Assembly (NCBI GenBank): GCA_020744425.1 | Contig: JAGMUV010000011.1 | Span: 744,001-808,000, forward strand | Source: Dactylonectria macrodidyma | Lineage: Eukaryota > Ascomycota > Sordariomycetes > Hypocreales > Nectriaceae | Direction: 5' to 3' | DNA: 64,000 nucleotides | Part shown: in pieces, positions 1 through 11,188 of the stretch | Numbering within the stretch: the first letter of the stretch is position 1 | How the letters are laid out: the number at the start of each line of letters is the position of its first letter | The notes under the pieces: model-generated | Seen by the model: only the letters and a program-made list of their open reading frames with translations | Databases searched by the model: none | What the model was told of the DNA's origin: nothing | Program-made: the position numbers and the translations under genes

Positions 1-344
1 TGCTTTTCGAACCGGATTGTATTGCATTGCATCACATCTTTGTGCGGCACTGCTCTGCTGTTCCGCCGTTCACTTCTCTGCCCCTGCGGTGCAACTCTCC
101 CCAATACATTCTCAGCATTTCTCTACACCTTCACGCGCGACCTCAGGGGATCATGCACAGTTATTCACTGGCGTGCCAATTCGTCTACTAGGCTTATCAG
201 GTGCTGACCTTCGATCTTTCGCACCTTCAGAGCTCAACTTAGACCACACCTCGCCTTAATTTCTATTGCCCCTTTGTCGATTCACAACTTCGAAACTTCC
301 GCCCCTTCGCCAAATATCTCCAATCTGCAACTCAGATCGGAGAC
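1..344. other. 5' flank and leader of the LCB2 gene
   Basis: This stretch lies just upstream of the serine palmitoyltransferase start codon. It is pyrimidine-rich, as fungal leaders usually are. Short overlapping reading frames are present, but none has recognisable content. It probably holds the 5' UTR and the proximal promoter; no TATA box or other discrete site is convincing. Confidence 0.5.
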
Positions 345-2354
345 ATGCCCCGTCGGCTCGCTAATCCTTTCTCCTCCTCTTCCTCTATGTCTCAGCCCGT
401 CAAGTCGGGCGAGCGGCGCCCTTCTACCTCCAAGGGCAACCGTATCACCCAGTTCTTTTCGAGCCCCAAGTCCAAGGAATCAAGCGCCCAGCAAGCCTTG
501 CTCGCCATGCAGCAGCACCAAGCCAACGGCACCGCCGGCCTCTCGCCCTCGCCCTCGCCCTCGTCTCTTCCCACCATCTCGCTCTCTCCCGCCGGCCCTG
601 GTGAGATTGGCAACGTTGAAGCCCCGACTTCGACACTCTTCCAACCGCAGTCCCCCGAGGAAGTTGAGCGACAGAAGCGTGCTGACGCTCAATTCGGCCC
701 TCTTGTCCACTCGAGCCATCGATACACCAGCATGTCCCATGGAGAGCCTCTTGAACCCCCCGTTGAGGATGAGCCGCCCTACTACTTTATCCTGACGACC
801 TACATCAGCTACCTCATTCTTATCCTGCTCGGCCACTTCCGCGACTTCTTCGGCAAGCGCTTCGGTAACCCCAAGCATTATCGAGCTCTCAAGGCCGCCA
901 ATGGCTATGCCGCTCTCAACTCCGACTTCGATAACTTCTATGTCCGCCGTTTGAAAATGAGACTCGACGATTGCTTCGCCCGCCCTACCACCGGCGTTCC
1001 CGGACGTTATATCACGCTTATGGATCGCAAGTCAGATGATTTCAACCGTACCTACCAGTACACCGGCACCTACACTGAGACGCTCAACATGAGCTCTTAC
1101 AACTATCTCGGCTTCGCTCAATCTGACGGCCCCTGTGCTGATGCTGTCGAGGAGTGTGTCAAGCGCTACGGTGTCACCTTTTGCAGCCCTCGTGGCGCTG
1201 CTGGTACTTCTGATCTTGCTCTCGAAGTTGAGCGCGAAATTGCCGATTTCGTTGGCAAGCCTGCCGCCATGGTTTTCTCAATGGGTTATGTCACCAACGC
1301 CAGCTCTTTCCCCGCTCTGGTCTCCAAGGGTTGCCTCATCATCTCCGACGAGCTTAACCATGCTTCCATCCGTGTTGGTGCCCGTCTTTCCGGAGCTGTG
1401 ATCCAGTCCTTCAAGCACAACGACATGGTTGACCTCGAGCGCGTTCTCCGCGATGCTATCTCGCAAGGTCAGCCTCGTACCCACCGTCCCTGGAAGAAGA
1501 TCCTCCTGGTTGTTGAAGGCCTCTACTCCATGGAGGGTACTATGTGCGATCTCCCTGGAATCCTCGCCCTCAAGCAGAAGTACAAGTTCTACCTTTTCAT
1601 TGACGAGGCTCACTCTGTCGGTGCTCTTGGCCCTCGAGGACGTGGTGTTTGCGACTACTTTGGTATTGATACTTCAGAAGTCGACATTCTGATGGGAACT
1701 TTGACGAAGTCTTTCGGTGCCAACGGCGGTTACATTGCGGCTGACCAGCACATCATCGACAAGCTCAAGAGTACCAACGTATGTACTCAGTTCGGAGAGG
1801 CCCCGGCTCCTTGCGTTCTCATGCAGATTCTGGCCTCATTGAAGCTTATTACCGGCGAGCTTTGCCCTGGTCAGGGCGAGGAGCGACTCCAGCGTATTGC
1901 ATTCAACTCGCGATACCTCCGCCTCGGACTTAAGCGACTCGGACTCATCGTCTATGGCCATGATGACTCTCCTATTATCCCCGTCATGCTGTACCACCCC
2001 GCCAAGCTCCCTGCTTTCAGCCACGAAATGCTCCGACGTAAGATCTCGGTCGTTGTTGTCGGTTACCCCGCCACTCCCCTCATCAGCTCTCGCGCGCGAT
2101 TCTGTGTCTCGGCCGCTCACAACAAGGACGACTTGGATCGACTTCTGGCTGCCTGTGATGAGGTTGGTGACATCCTCCAGATCAAGTTCTCTACTGGTGT
2201 GGCCGGTGGACAGGAACCCCTCCCTGAAGGCATCTCTCCCCAGGATGAAAAGGAGTGGCGCAAAGAAAATGGAATTGCTCTGAAGGCTCCCCGGTGGAAC
2301 TTGGACGATGTTATCCGTCATGGTGCTCACGATACCAAACTCCCGCTGCGATAA
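345..2354 (+). CDS. lcb2: Serine palmitoyltransferase subunit 2 (LCB2)
   Basis: This is the catalytic subunit of serine palmitoyltransferase. It condenses serine with palmitoyl-CoA to 3-ketosphinganine, the first step of sphingolipid synthesis, in the ER membrane as a heterodimer with LCB1. The 669-residue single exon is a little longer than yeast Lcb2 because of a Ser/Pro-rich N-terminal tail (about residues 1-115). A hydrophobic segment around residues 146-166 is the expected membrane anchor. The alpha-oxoamine synthase fold follows. DEAHSVG (residues 420-426) contains the PLP-contacting Asp and His, and GTLTKSFGANGGY carries the Schiff-base lysine (K455). The start at 345 is the first ATG of the frame; a second Met at residue 15 could also be used. 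No intron is needed. Identification is firm from the PLP motif and overall sequence. Confidence 0.96.
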   Translation: MPRRLANPFSSSSSMSQPVKSGERRPSTSKGNRITQFFSSPKSKESSAQQALLAMQQHQANGTAGLSPSPSPSSLPTISLSPAGPGEIGNVEAPTSTLFQPQSPEEVERQKRADAQFGPLVHSSHRYTSMSHGEPLEPPVEDEPPYYFILTTYISYLILILLGHFRDFFGKRFGNPKHYRALKAANGYAALNSDFDNFYVRRLKMRLDDCFARPTTGVPGRYITLMDRKSDDFNRTYQYTGTYTETLNMSSYNYLGFAQSDGPCADAVEECVKRYGVTFCSPRGAAGTSDLALEVEREIADFVGKPAAMVFSMGYVTNASSFPALVSKGCLIISDELNHASIRVGARLSGAVIQSFKHNDMVDLERVLRDAISQGQPRTHRPWKKILLVVEGLYSMEGTMCDLPGILALKQKYKFYLFIDEAHSVGALGPRGRGVCDYFGIDTSEVDILMGTLTKSFGANGGYIAADQHIIDKLKSTNVCTQFGEAPAPCVLMQILASLKLITGELCPGQGEERLQRIAFNSRYLRLGLKRLGLIVYGHDDSPIIPVMLYHPAKLPAFSHEMLRRKISVVVVGYPATPLISSRARFCVSAAHNKDDLDRLLAACDEVGDILQIKFSTGVAGGQEPLPEGISPQDEKEWRKENGIALKAPRWNLDDVIRHGAHDTKLPLR

Positions 2355-5300
2355 TCATGACGGCAGTGACCGCGTTGTTTTTGGCGTTTGACTTCTTTTC
2401 TCGATGCACATTCATTTGCTTCGAAGATGGAACCGGAATTGTTTTGGCGCAATTGAATAGACCACCTGTTAGAAAACAGGACGTTGCACGACTTATTACC
2501 TCTTCTATTTCCTAGCGAGGTGTACTATCCACACATCTCGCCCTTTTTTACTTGATCCCCGGATCAGAACATTTCCTGCGTTGAGGAGACTTGTGGAGTT
2601 GGGGGTGTGAAGGGCATAATGGTATGCGGTGTGACGGTATGCTCTTGGAATAGGAACATGAACAATGCTCAGAAGGCCCCGAGCGTTGGGGTTAAAGAGG
2701 GGATGGTACATATACACTGGCATAGAGCGTCAAATTTGTATATAGTGTTCTCGAGAAGTACATCGGGCTCTCGTATAACGACAGCAAGAAAGAAAAATCC
2801 AAATTAAATACCTGAAGCTTGATGGAAATGTGATTCAATCTTAAGCAAGCAGGTTGGGCTAATGCAAGTCGATAATGAAGTAGGCAAGAAGTGAAAGCTG
2901 ATGTTGACATTCGAGAGAAATAATTTGTCGTTTGAAGGGATTTGCTAGTAACGTTACTCGACACTTATTTGACAGTTGGCCTTGTTAGGTTTCGATTGAT
3001 ACGTGCCGTCAAAGTCGTGCTGCCTTGAGTTGTAGGGTGGATATCGCTCGACGTTTGTCGTGTACATATTGGATCCAAGACAAGAACGAGGTGCCACGGT
3101 AATCTCAGAATGGGCAAGCCGGGGAGGATGCCAAACTCAACTCCCACTGACGGCGATTACGCTTGCCCGCGTTGGGACAATGTTTAGAATAGCGAGGGAT
3201 GGCCTTATCACAATAGATGTCTGTGGATTCGATGGACTCATTCCACAACCATCAGGGTCATTGCAGCACGCAGGGAAACGAAACATGTCAACCCACAGGG
3301 ACAGGGCGAGTACGATGAGGAAACGAGGCGATCGCTCCATGCGGGCATCGCATCTAGCTTAGGTCTCGGACTGAGCCGACTGCCGACTTGTCAAATGTGA
3401 TACCCGGCAAAGACTTGGGGGTCATGTACATCATCACTTATGCCACAAGCAACTACATAGACAGGAGGGGGGAAGATAAATATCAACAGCTGGATGAGCC
3501 CAGGAAAGCCAGCTCGCCACTGGCTTGAGCTAACTGCCCGGAAGAGTTAGTAAGAAGCCGGTCTCACCAACGATTGTCCTTTGGTTGAGGCTTCCATGAT
3601 GTGCAGATGTTGGCAAGTCCGGGCGAGAGAGTGCGCCGTGCGAAGGTCTGGGAGCACGAACTGCGAAACGGTGGACAGAGGAGCTAAAAGAAGACGGAAA
3701 CCTGAAACGCAGACGACGGGGGGGGCATGGGGGTTTAGGTGACGGAATGGATGTGGTGCGGGGCAGAGAGGGAGGAATACGAGATGAGTGAGGAAAAGAC
3801 GGGGGAGAGAAGAGGAGGAGAGAAGTAAAAAGTGAGGCTTGCTTTGGCAGCGAGTGTGTGATTGTGATTTGAAAGACGGTGGTGGTGGTGACGGCACGTG
3901 GGGGAACGGTGATGCGGCGAGGTAACGTTTGAGAGGATGCTGGGGTCTGTGGACTTTAGATGGCTTGGAGGTGAGAAAATAGAGAAACCAACCCGGGGTA
4001 GAAAGTATAATTCACCCACGTGCAGTTGGGACAAGTAGCGATGGGTGGGATAGCTGAGGATTGAAGCTTGGAGTTGCGAGGTTGATGAGATGTCAAGAAG
4101 TTGTGAGAGAGGCGGAGTTGGACTGAGGGCATGAGCTGGGCAAGCACGCATTCCTCTCAGCGAGCTTTACGACGTATGAAAAGCCAGGTACAGACAGATA
4201 CGCGTACTTGAACTGAGGTGATCCGATCCAGGCACTAATTGCGTCCAACTCGTCGTCAGCGGGGGTTGCGGGCGCCGCCTTGTAGCTAAGGGCATGCAAA
4301 TCGGAGAATTGACGCCAGTTGGCCCCTTCGCGGCGCCTTGTCTTCAACACTACTGCACCATTGCTCATGCTGCTAGGCGCTCGGAAGCGTCTGCCGTTGG
4401 GTTTAGGTACATGGCACCGCTCATTGCCCAGTTGAGGTTGGGGGATTTATTTTAGTTGTTGGTTGCGCGGTTACGGAACTTGTTCAGTGCTACTCGAGGC
4501 TGCATATCTAGGCCCTGGTTGGATTTCTTTTTTTATCCACAGGGCCACAGGCCGCATGGGATTATTGGGGAGACGCAGAACCTCAACGGGCAGACAAGCT
4601 AGTTACAGTGGAGAATGTCAAAAGAGTCTACATCCGGATTCCTTCTGTCTGTTGGTAGGCAAAGTCGGTAAAGTATGGATCCTGCCTGTCCGGATGACCG
4701 GTTCCCAACAGACTTGAAGAAACGAGATCTCGCCTAGGCACGTATTAACGGGTACGGTTACGGGGGGCCGAGAAATGACAAGGAAACGAACAAACCTGGA
4801 CTCCAGACAGACGAGAAACAAACCAGAAACAAACAATTATAACCCATTCAAGCACAAGCATCTCGAACAGGAAGGAGGTTTTTTTTTTCCCTCTTCCTTT
4901 TCTCTTTTGCTCCACGGGCTGGGCTTTTCTTTTCTTTTCTTTTTTTTTCAACCCCCCCGTTCCCCTTGATGAGCTCACCTAACCAGCGACATCTATGCAC
5001 GACGGCGGGGTGGATCCACGGCCTAGGCCGGAATCGGCTTCGGGGCCGGGGTGCTTTTCTTGGCTGGCGAGCGGCTAGGGACGAGACACGCCGGTCGTCC
5101 TGCTGGGCAGCTCCTCTTTTCGGCTCGTCCAGGTCTCTGGGCTCTTCCCGGGGGGCCGTGGACGGGCCGTATTGCGCTTTCTGGGTCCCAGTTGTGGCTA
5201 ACAAGGCGAGCATTTCGTGTACGTAAAGGAGGCCAGCCAGGCAGTTGTAGCTCCAGCCAGACCCAACAGCATGACGGCATCTGTCTGTGTACCGCTTTGG

Positions 5301-6774
5301 CTGAAAGTGAAATGCCTCGTCTGGGTTTCGTCGTCGTCGGGGTATCCGGTCTGCTAGGGACGAGGGACAGAGAGGAATAGGAAGGCAGTGGCTGTGCATC
5401 TGCAGAAAAGTCAGTGCTTTTTTCCCCCTTCTTCCACTGTGTTTGTTCTGTCCGTATCCCTTTGCGGCCTGTTCGCTTTTGTAATTGCGGATATAGCTGG
5501 GGCTTTCATGGATATCATATTATTAGGGTAACCTTCCAGGTTCCGTCTAATGGATCTCATGGCATCATGGATGGGTCGTCGGCGGAACAGCGCTCAGGGA
5601 CCGAACGGCTCTGCCATCACTTTGCTTTTACTTGGGACAATCGAGGGGACAGCCCGCTGGCAGGCGACTGGGATAGAGCCCACTCTCGGCTGGCTTTGCA
5701 CCCGCCGGCGTTGAATCCACAGCGCAGAACCCACAGCGTCGAACCCACAGCGTCGAACCCACAGTGTAGAACCACCCACCGGTTGGACCGTCCGCGCATG
5801 ATCCCCAGTGAGCTGAGGTGCCTGCGGTTGCTGTGCTGTACCTGAGGGCCATACCTGAAAGCCACTGCGCTGCACCTAAGTAAACATTCACTGTGAATAG
5901 CACGGCACCTCCCTGTCCTGTGGGGAGGGGAGGGTCTTCCCTTGGGTCGCCGTGGGTGGGTTGGCACGGGGCAAGGTACCCGGCCCTCAAAGGTGACCTG
6001 TCCAGCTAGGAGGTACTGTCCCACTGTCCGCGAGTGGCACGGTACCTGGGCAGCGGTTCTCTCCACCTTCTGATGGCACTGATTGACGGAGAGACTCGCC
6101 CAGTTCTCCCCCTAGTACTTCCGTCTACCACCGCTACCAACCTATTGCCCTACCTACTGCCTGCCACCTCCACCTCCACCTGCTGCACCTCCACGACACC
6201 ACCACCAACGATTCCATCATCACCACCGGCGATCCTTCATTTCTGCTCTCTCTCCCGCTCTCGCTGACGTCCCCGTTTCCTTGTCTCCATTTGGCTCGGT
6301 ACTGCTGCTGCTGCTACGACTCTACGATTCCTCTCTCACCTGTCCACTTCTTCGACTCGCCGTCTCGCCGCCTCCTCCTTGTGACTTGCTCCGCCAAAGG
6401 TCGCCCGTCGCAGCCCATCTCCGCCTTTAGTCGGCCAGCCCGTTCGATTCTCCTCCTCACCTCGTGTTGAACCAAGGCTGCCGCCTCGCTCCCATCATAC
6501 CGCTCCCGCCCGACGACTCATCCCGTGGCATTCACTCGTGTCGCTGCGACTTCATTCTCTCACTGTGCGATCGAAACCGGCTAATCGATCGACTGACGCC
6601 CACGGGCCTCCCCCTCGTCCCATCCCGATCCCGCGACGGCTGACGTCCCAACCGCCTGCCACCTCTCACATCACCACCAACACCACCCGCTACCAACAGG
6701 CCACACGCATCGCCTCGCCTCTAGCGGTCGACGTTTCCTAGTTGCTGGCGACTGCTCGCCTCCTCGTCATCACC
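2355..6774. other. 4.4-kb intergenic region between LCB2 and STE50
   Basis: No gene with recognisable content was found on either strand. It includes the LCB2 3' UTR, a minus-strand pyrimidine-rich stretch (about 3640-3960), a plus-strand polypyrimidine tract (about 4878-4960), a short tandem repeat at 5713-5768, and from about 6100 a CT-rich stretch that is probably the long 5' leader of the Ste50 gene. The many short ORFs here have low-complexity Ser/Pro/Leu translations typical of skewed base composition. Confidence 0.5.
5713..5768. repeat. 14-bp tandem repeat, four copies
   Basis: Four head-to-tail copies of a unit close to GAACCCACAGCGTC start at 5713, 5727, 5741 and 5755. The middle two are identical, and the outer two differ at a few bases. 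The array is non-coding as far as can be judged and lies upstream of the Ste50 leader. A simple minisatellite is the likeliest reading. Confidence 0.85.
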
Positions 6775-8399
6775 ATGATGAGCTTCGACGGTGGCACAGC
6801 CTACGCCGAGTCTGACGCCGACGACGAGTATGAGCGAAGCATGGGCGGCCACTCCCCCGTAGGCGACTCTGAGGCTTCTCCGATTGATTCAGAGCTCTCT
6901 ACGTCTGCCGAGCACACCCCGACCTACGCTCATCGCAGCAGCTCCGACCGCTTACCAGAGACAATCATCACGGAATGGACCGCCGACGAGTGTGCGGACT
7001 TCATCAGCAACATTGGCTTATCACAATACACTGACCGCTTCCTTGGTACGTCCTACCTCCACACTTCCTGGCCGACCCGTATCGCTTGTGTCGGGGCGTT
7101 CTGGGAGCTCTCAATGGTTGAGCTGACTGACCTCATTGTGCCTCGTAGAAAATGAGATTGATGGCGAGGCCCTGGTAGCCCTCCACCACGACGATCTCAA
7201 AAGCATGGGCATCACCAGTGTTGGCCATCGCCTGACCATACTCAAGAGCGTTTACGACGTCAAAAAAGCTCAAGATGTGCCCATGGAGAGCGACCACTAC
7301 CTACCCCTGTGTACGTCGCTACCCTTGCCCTTGCCTGAGTGCTCTTATCCTAACCTGAATTCCTACAGCTGCCGATGCTGAAGCCCAATACGCCACGGCA
7401 ACCATCAAAGATATAAAACATCTGGTCGAACAATTTCGCCTGCGCGACGAACGCATGAGCATGCTCGAACAGGACCTGCGGCGAATGACGGACGATTTTA
7501 GGCGCCTGAGGGAGGACATGCTCCCCGCTCTGCGCCTAGTCAAGGATGCTCAGCAGCCTCTGCCCAACCTGAGCGGCAACACCCAAGCCTACAGCTACGA
7601 GACAACCATCTCCCCCCCAGCGCCGACTCCTCCGCCCGGCCAATCTGCGAACGCCGTGAAGCGCCAGTACTCGACTAGGAAAATTGTCATCGGAACCACA
7701 CCCAAGAATGCCTCTCCCACACAAGCAGCACACGAGAGGTCAATAGCCGAGACGACCCTCGATCCCGCAAACGCCGCAGAGCGTGCCGTATTGTCATCAT
7801 CGCACCTCGCGGCAATGAATGGAGGTGGACAAAGCGCATCGTCTCCTTCATATCCTTCTCCCAACATCCCTTCTCCAACCTCACCACCAACCCACATGAG
7901 CGGTACCACCCTTGCCTCCCGATCCTACCGAAGCGAAGCCCCGACCCCATCCACGCGCTCAGGCTTTGAAAGCAATGACCATGGAACCTACAACTCCCGC
8001 GACAAGGGCCCGCAAGGCCCGCCCCGTCGACGAGAGACGCCAGTTCCTGATACTCCTTCCACCAGCAATGCCTCTGTCGAGATCTTCAAATCGTTCCGCG
8101 TCAGCATGGACGACCCCTGCTACAAAGTTTTGCCTGCAGCTCTCAAGAAGTATCAAATCAACGCACCTTGGGATCAATATGCCCTATACATTGTGTATGG
8201 TGATCAGGAGCGTTGTCTAGGGCTTGACGAGAAACCGTTGATCCTGTTCAAGCAGTTGGATAAGGAAGGCAAGAAGCCCATGTTTATGCTGCGGAAGACG
8301 ACAAGCGCACCCGCGGACGGAGATCCTGGAAGCGCAGGGCTAGGCAATACGGCTCGGGGAGCGGCGGCAGGATATGATCCTCCTGGTGGAATCATCTAG
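6775..8399 (+). CDS. ste50: Ste50-type SAM/RA adaptor protein
   Basis: Ste50 proteins tether the MAPKKK Ste11 to Cdc42 and membrane sensors, and so feed the mating/filamentation and osmostress MAP-kinase pathways. Three exons are inferred: 6775-7045, 7149-7310 and 7369-8399. The introns are 103 and 58 nt, begin GTACGT, and end TAG and CAG. Splicing restores a sterile-alpha-motif domain at about residues 60-130, from ITEWTADECADFI to KSMGITSVGHRLTILK, the usual SAM ending. A coiled coil follows (about 150-190), then a long Ser/Pro/Thr-rich linker, then a Ras-association domain near the C-terminus (about 375-455, from FKSFRVSMDDPCYKVL). The 487-residue product matches filamentous-fungal Ste50 in length and order. 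The start is the first of two adjacent ATGs (CACCATGATG). Confidence 0.93.
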
Positions 8400-9771
8400 G
8401 CCCCTCGATGGCATTATGGTCCTTACCCCACAACATTTCTCTGGAGCACCTGCAAGCATCCGCATCGGACCGGCGCGTACCGAAACACGGTTTCCCTCCA
8501 CGAAATGTCACGCAAAGACGCATGCTAGGAGTCGGGCTTGTTGGGTTACACGATATGACATTTGCTGCATAGCGATGGGACAGGACGTTTTTATTTTTGC
8601 TTTTTTTGGAAGACTGCATGTGTTGGGAGTCTGGACAATCCTGTCGACGTCGTATGGCGTCCAACGGCAGCCGTTTCGGTGGGCTTCTGTCCTTGCTCCT
8701 ATAGGGCTGTTAGAGCTGGACGCCGACCTCGAAACGCGCAACTGGGGCCCGACCCATGGCTGATGCATGCGGGCTGTCGTTGGTCCAATCGACGCGCATG
8801 TCCGGGCGGAACAGACTCGGCCATTATGATTGAGTGGAAAGGTGATTGTAAGAGCTGGAGGGCGTGCAAAACAAAATTTGGTTTGGACACGGCTTACGCT
8901 GGATGTAAGCTACGCTATGCTACACGGCGGTGTTGCTTTGGGAGCATGGGTCTATTTCGGCCACTTGGCACTATGTGATCTGGGCGGTTCGTTATGTTTG
9001 TAGAATATCTTGGGATATTCAGGTGTCTTTGGTTCTGTCCCCGAACCCCTCGCACCCAAAGGAGGTTCATTGGAGAGCGAGGGATCAAGAGCTCAAGAGC
9101 GAAATGAGTTTCGTGTCTTGGCTTTAGTTTCTGTTCCACATTGTCTGCGAACTGGGGACTCTGGGCTACGGCGTTTGCAAAACTGGTATGGTTCAGTCTG
9201 GGATTGAGAGACAGATTGGGACATGTCAAGGAAGGAAGCTGTCTGTCGGATGTTGGAGAGAGAAATTGTCTCGTAATTGAATTGCATGTTGATGGAGTGT
9301 TGTATTTTCTTCTCATTTTGCCAACTTGGTGTCAAGTGAAACAGGAGGGAGCGCGTCATTGGATGGGAGAGGAGAGGACGAGAGGTGATTGTAGTCGCAT
9401 GGAGTCTGGTTTGCCAAGGTCTTTGTTCGAGACAAGAGTGGAGATATGTCGAAATACACACGGTTCTCGAAGCAATTGGGAGTCACACGTATAGTTGTGA
9501 TGAGTTGTAATGAGTTGTGGTAACCTTGAGTGAGTTGTGATTTGGAGAGGACTCTACATAAAGCTGACATGGTAGTAAGAATGCTAATGGTGCAAGTCTT
9601 CCGACGTATTGCGAGAGAGTCAACCAGCTATCCGTTCATGTCAAATGGTATGTTTGAGAATATATTGATCGTCTCTCATCTCCAGCTCGTCCATCTCGTT
9701 CCATGAAATATCAATATACAATATAGCTCTATATCTACTTCGTATTTTCATTTCGACTTCCCATGCGTACC
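8400..9771. other. Convergent intergenic region
   Basis: This spacer separates the 3' ends of the Ste50 gene (plus strand) and the serine-protease gene (minus strand). It should hold both 3' UTRs. The short frames within it overlap one another and show no recognisable protein. Nothing else was identified. Confidence 0.5.
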
Positions 9772-10725
9772 TCAACTTCGCATTCCCTCCCTCACGCACC
9801 ACCTCCACCCTTCCGAAACGCCCATGCCATCCCGTTGCTTCAGCTCCATCTCGCGCACAAACTCGTCCACGGCTTCCCACGGCACGCCCCTGCGCAGGCC
9901 CGTCTCGTCGTCCCAGCTCGAGTGCAGGCCGACCAGCTCCCCCGTGCGAGCCTCGACGAGCCCGGCGCCGCTGTGGCCCCAGTACGTCCAGCAGTCGTGC
10001 GCCAGCGCGCCGACCTCGCTGTTGTCCTGCGGGTCCTGCCCTGGCGATAGGCCGCGGAACCTCCCCGCGCTGAGCACCAGCGTGTCGTAGCCCGTCGGCC
10101 GGCCCGGCGCCGCGGCTTCGAGGTCTTCGGAGCCCGGGTGGCCTACGCAGAGAAGCCGGGCGCCGTGTTTCGGCGGTGAGGTCGCGAGCCGCATGAACGG
10201 GAAGGGGCGCCGTGACTCTTCAGCTTCGGCTTCGGCTTCGGCGATGACGAGCAGCGCCAGGTCACGCACCGGATCCCAGGCCACGGTGCGCGCGGAGACA
10301 GCCCGGCCCGACGCGAAGAGCAGCGCGTGCAGTGTGTTCAGGTCCAGGTCCGCAGGCGTCTCGGCAACGCAGTGCGCGCAGGTGAGCACGACGCCGTCCG
10401 GAGAGATGCACACGGCCGTGCCGGCCTCCTCCTGCGCGAAGACGAGCGTCGCGGCCACCGGGTCGACGTCCGGATGCCGCCGCCGGAGGTCCGCAGGTAC
10501 GGCGACGGAGTGGGTCTGCAGCCAGGCGCGCTTGCGCCGGAACCCAGCGTCACGGGACGGCGGGTTGCGGAGGGCCCAGGGGACTGGCAGGACGTTTGGG
10601 GGTGGGAGTTGTGAAGCTGTTGATGGTTGTGAGGTTGGGGCTTGTTGTGACTTGGCCCGCGTTGCGCTTCGGGTTTGGCGGCGAGGCGGAGGAGTGTCTG
10701 CTGTGAGATCGATGACTTCAGCCAT
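9772..10725 (-). CDS. Trypsin-like serine protease with N-terminal SIM-like motif
   Basis: This is a predicted intracellular chymotrypsin-fold peptidase (trypsin_2/HtrA-like core without a PDZ domain). The triad is readable: His in LTCAHCV (residue 118), Asp in WDPVRDLALLVI (about 155) and Ser in YWGHSGAGL (252). The product is 317 residues with no signal peptide. The N-terminal 90 residues are basic and Pro/Ser/Gln-rich, starting with MAEVIDLTADTP. VIDLT followed by an acidic residue fits a SUMO-interaction motif, which suggests nuclear or SUMO-linked work; that is inference. An upstream in-frame ATG at 10746 would add seven residues; the downstream one was preferred because the family-like acidic/SIM start follows it directly. 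The gene is a single exon with high GC at third positions. Confidence 0.8.
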   Translation of the reverse strand: MAEVIDLTADTPPPRRQTRSATRAKSQQAPTSQPSTASQLPPPNVLPVPWALRNPPSRDAGFRRKRAWLQTHSVAVPADLRRRHPDVDPVAATLVFAQEEAGTAVCISPDGVVLTCAHCVAETPADLDLNTLHALLFASGRAVSARTVAWDPVRDLALLVIAEAEAEAEESRRPFPFMRLATSPPKHGARLLCVGHPGSEDLEAAAPGRPTGYDTLVLSAGRFRGLSPGQDPQDNSEVGALAHDCWTYWGHSGAGLVEARTGELVGLHSSWDDETGLRRGVPWEAVDEFVREMELKQRDGMGVSEGWRWCVREGMRS

Positions 10726-11188
10726 GATGACGAAAACTCGCTTCACTAGTGAAGAAAAATAAAGGATGCAGGTTGTCTAGTAATGAGTTGTCTGTCACTG
10801 ACGAGGAACAAGTCAACTTATAAGTCAGTGTCAAACGAGTTAGATCCGCTAAGTAAAGTCGTTCACGGTCCAGGTGGCTGCCTAAGACCAACATCGCTAT
10901 CCTGGGCTATGAGAAATTACCACGGCTTCGAGGAACATGAGAATTCGGCGCTACCAAATCCAGTGTAGTAATAGTTTCGGGTGCAATATAATCATGACCA
11001 GCAGTCAATTGCCAGGGTCAAAGGTGTATACATAGGTATCTCAAATGCAATCTGCCAAGTAAACTAGCGACAACAGCAGGTGTAACGAACAAGTTCCTCT
11101 CCACGCTATCATCTCAATTCTCTTTCTCTCTCCAGTATCAGTACAACCTAGCTTCTATCCTTTTCTTGCTCGACACCTCTCACTCAGA
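10726..11188. other. Spacer between protease promoter and monooxygenase 3' end
   Basis: About 460 bp with no gene. It contains the upstream region of the minus-strand protease and the 3' flank of the minus-strand flavin monooxygenase. No discrete element was recognised. Confidence 0.45.

Noticed and set aside
1836..2330. 164-codon minus-strand frame
   Set aside because: It is opposite the conserved catalytic end of LCB2 and has no recognisable protein features.
5412..5845. 143-codon plus-strand frame across the 14-bp repeat
   Set aside because: The repeat is not in codon register (14 bp) and other frames are also open, so coding is unlikely.
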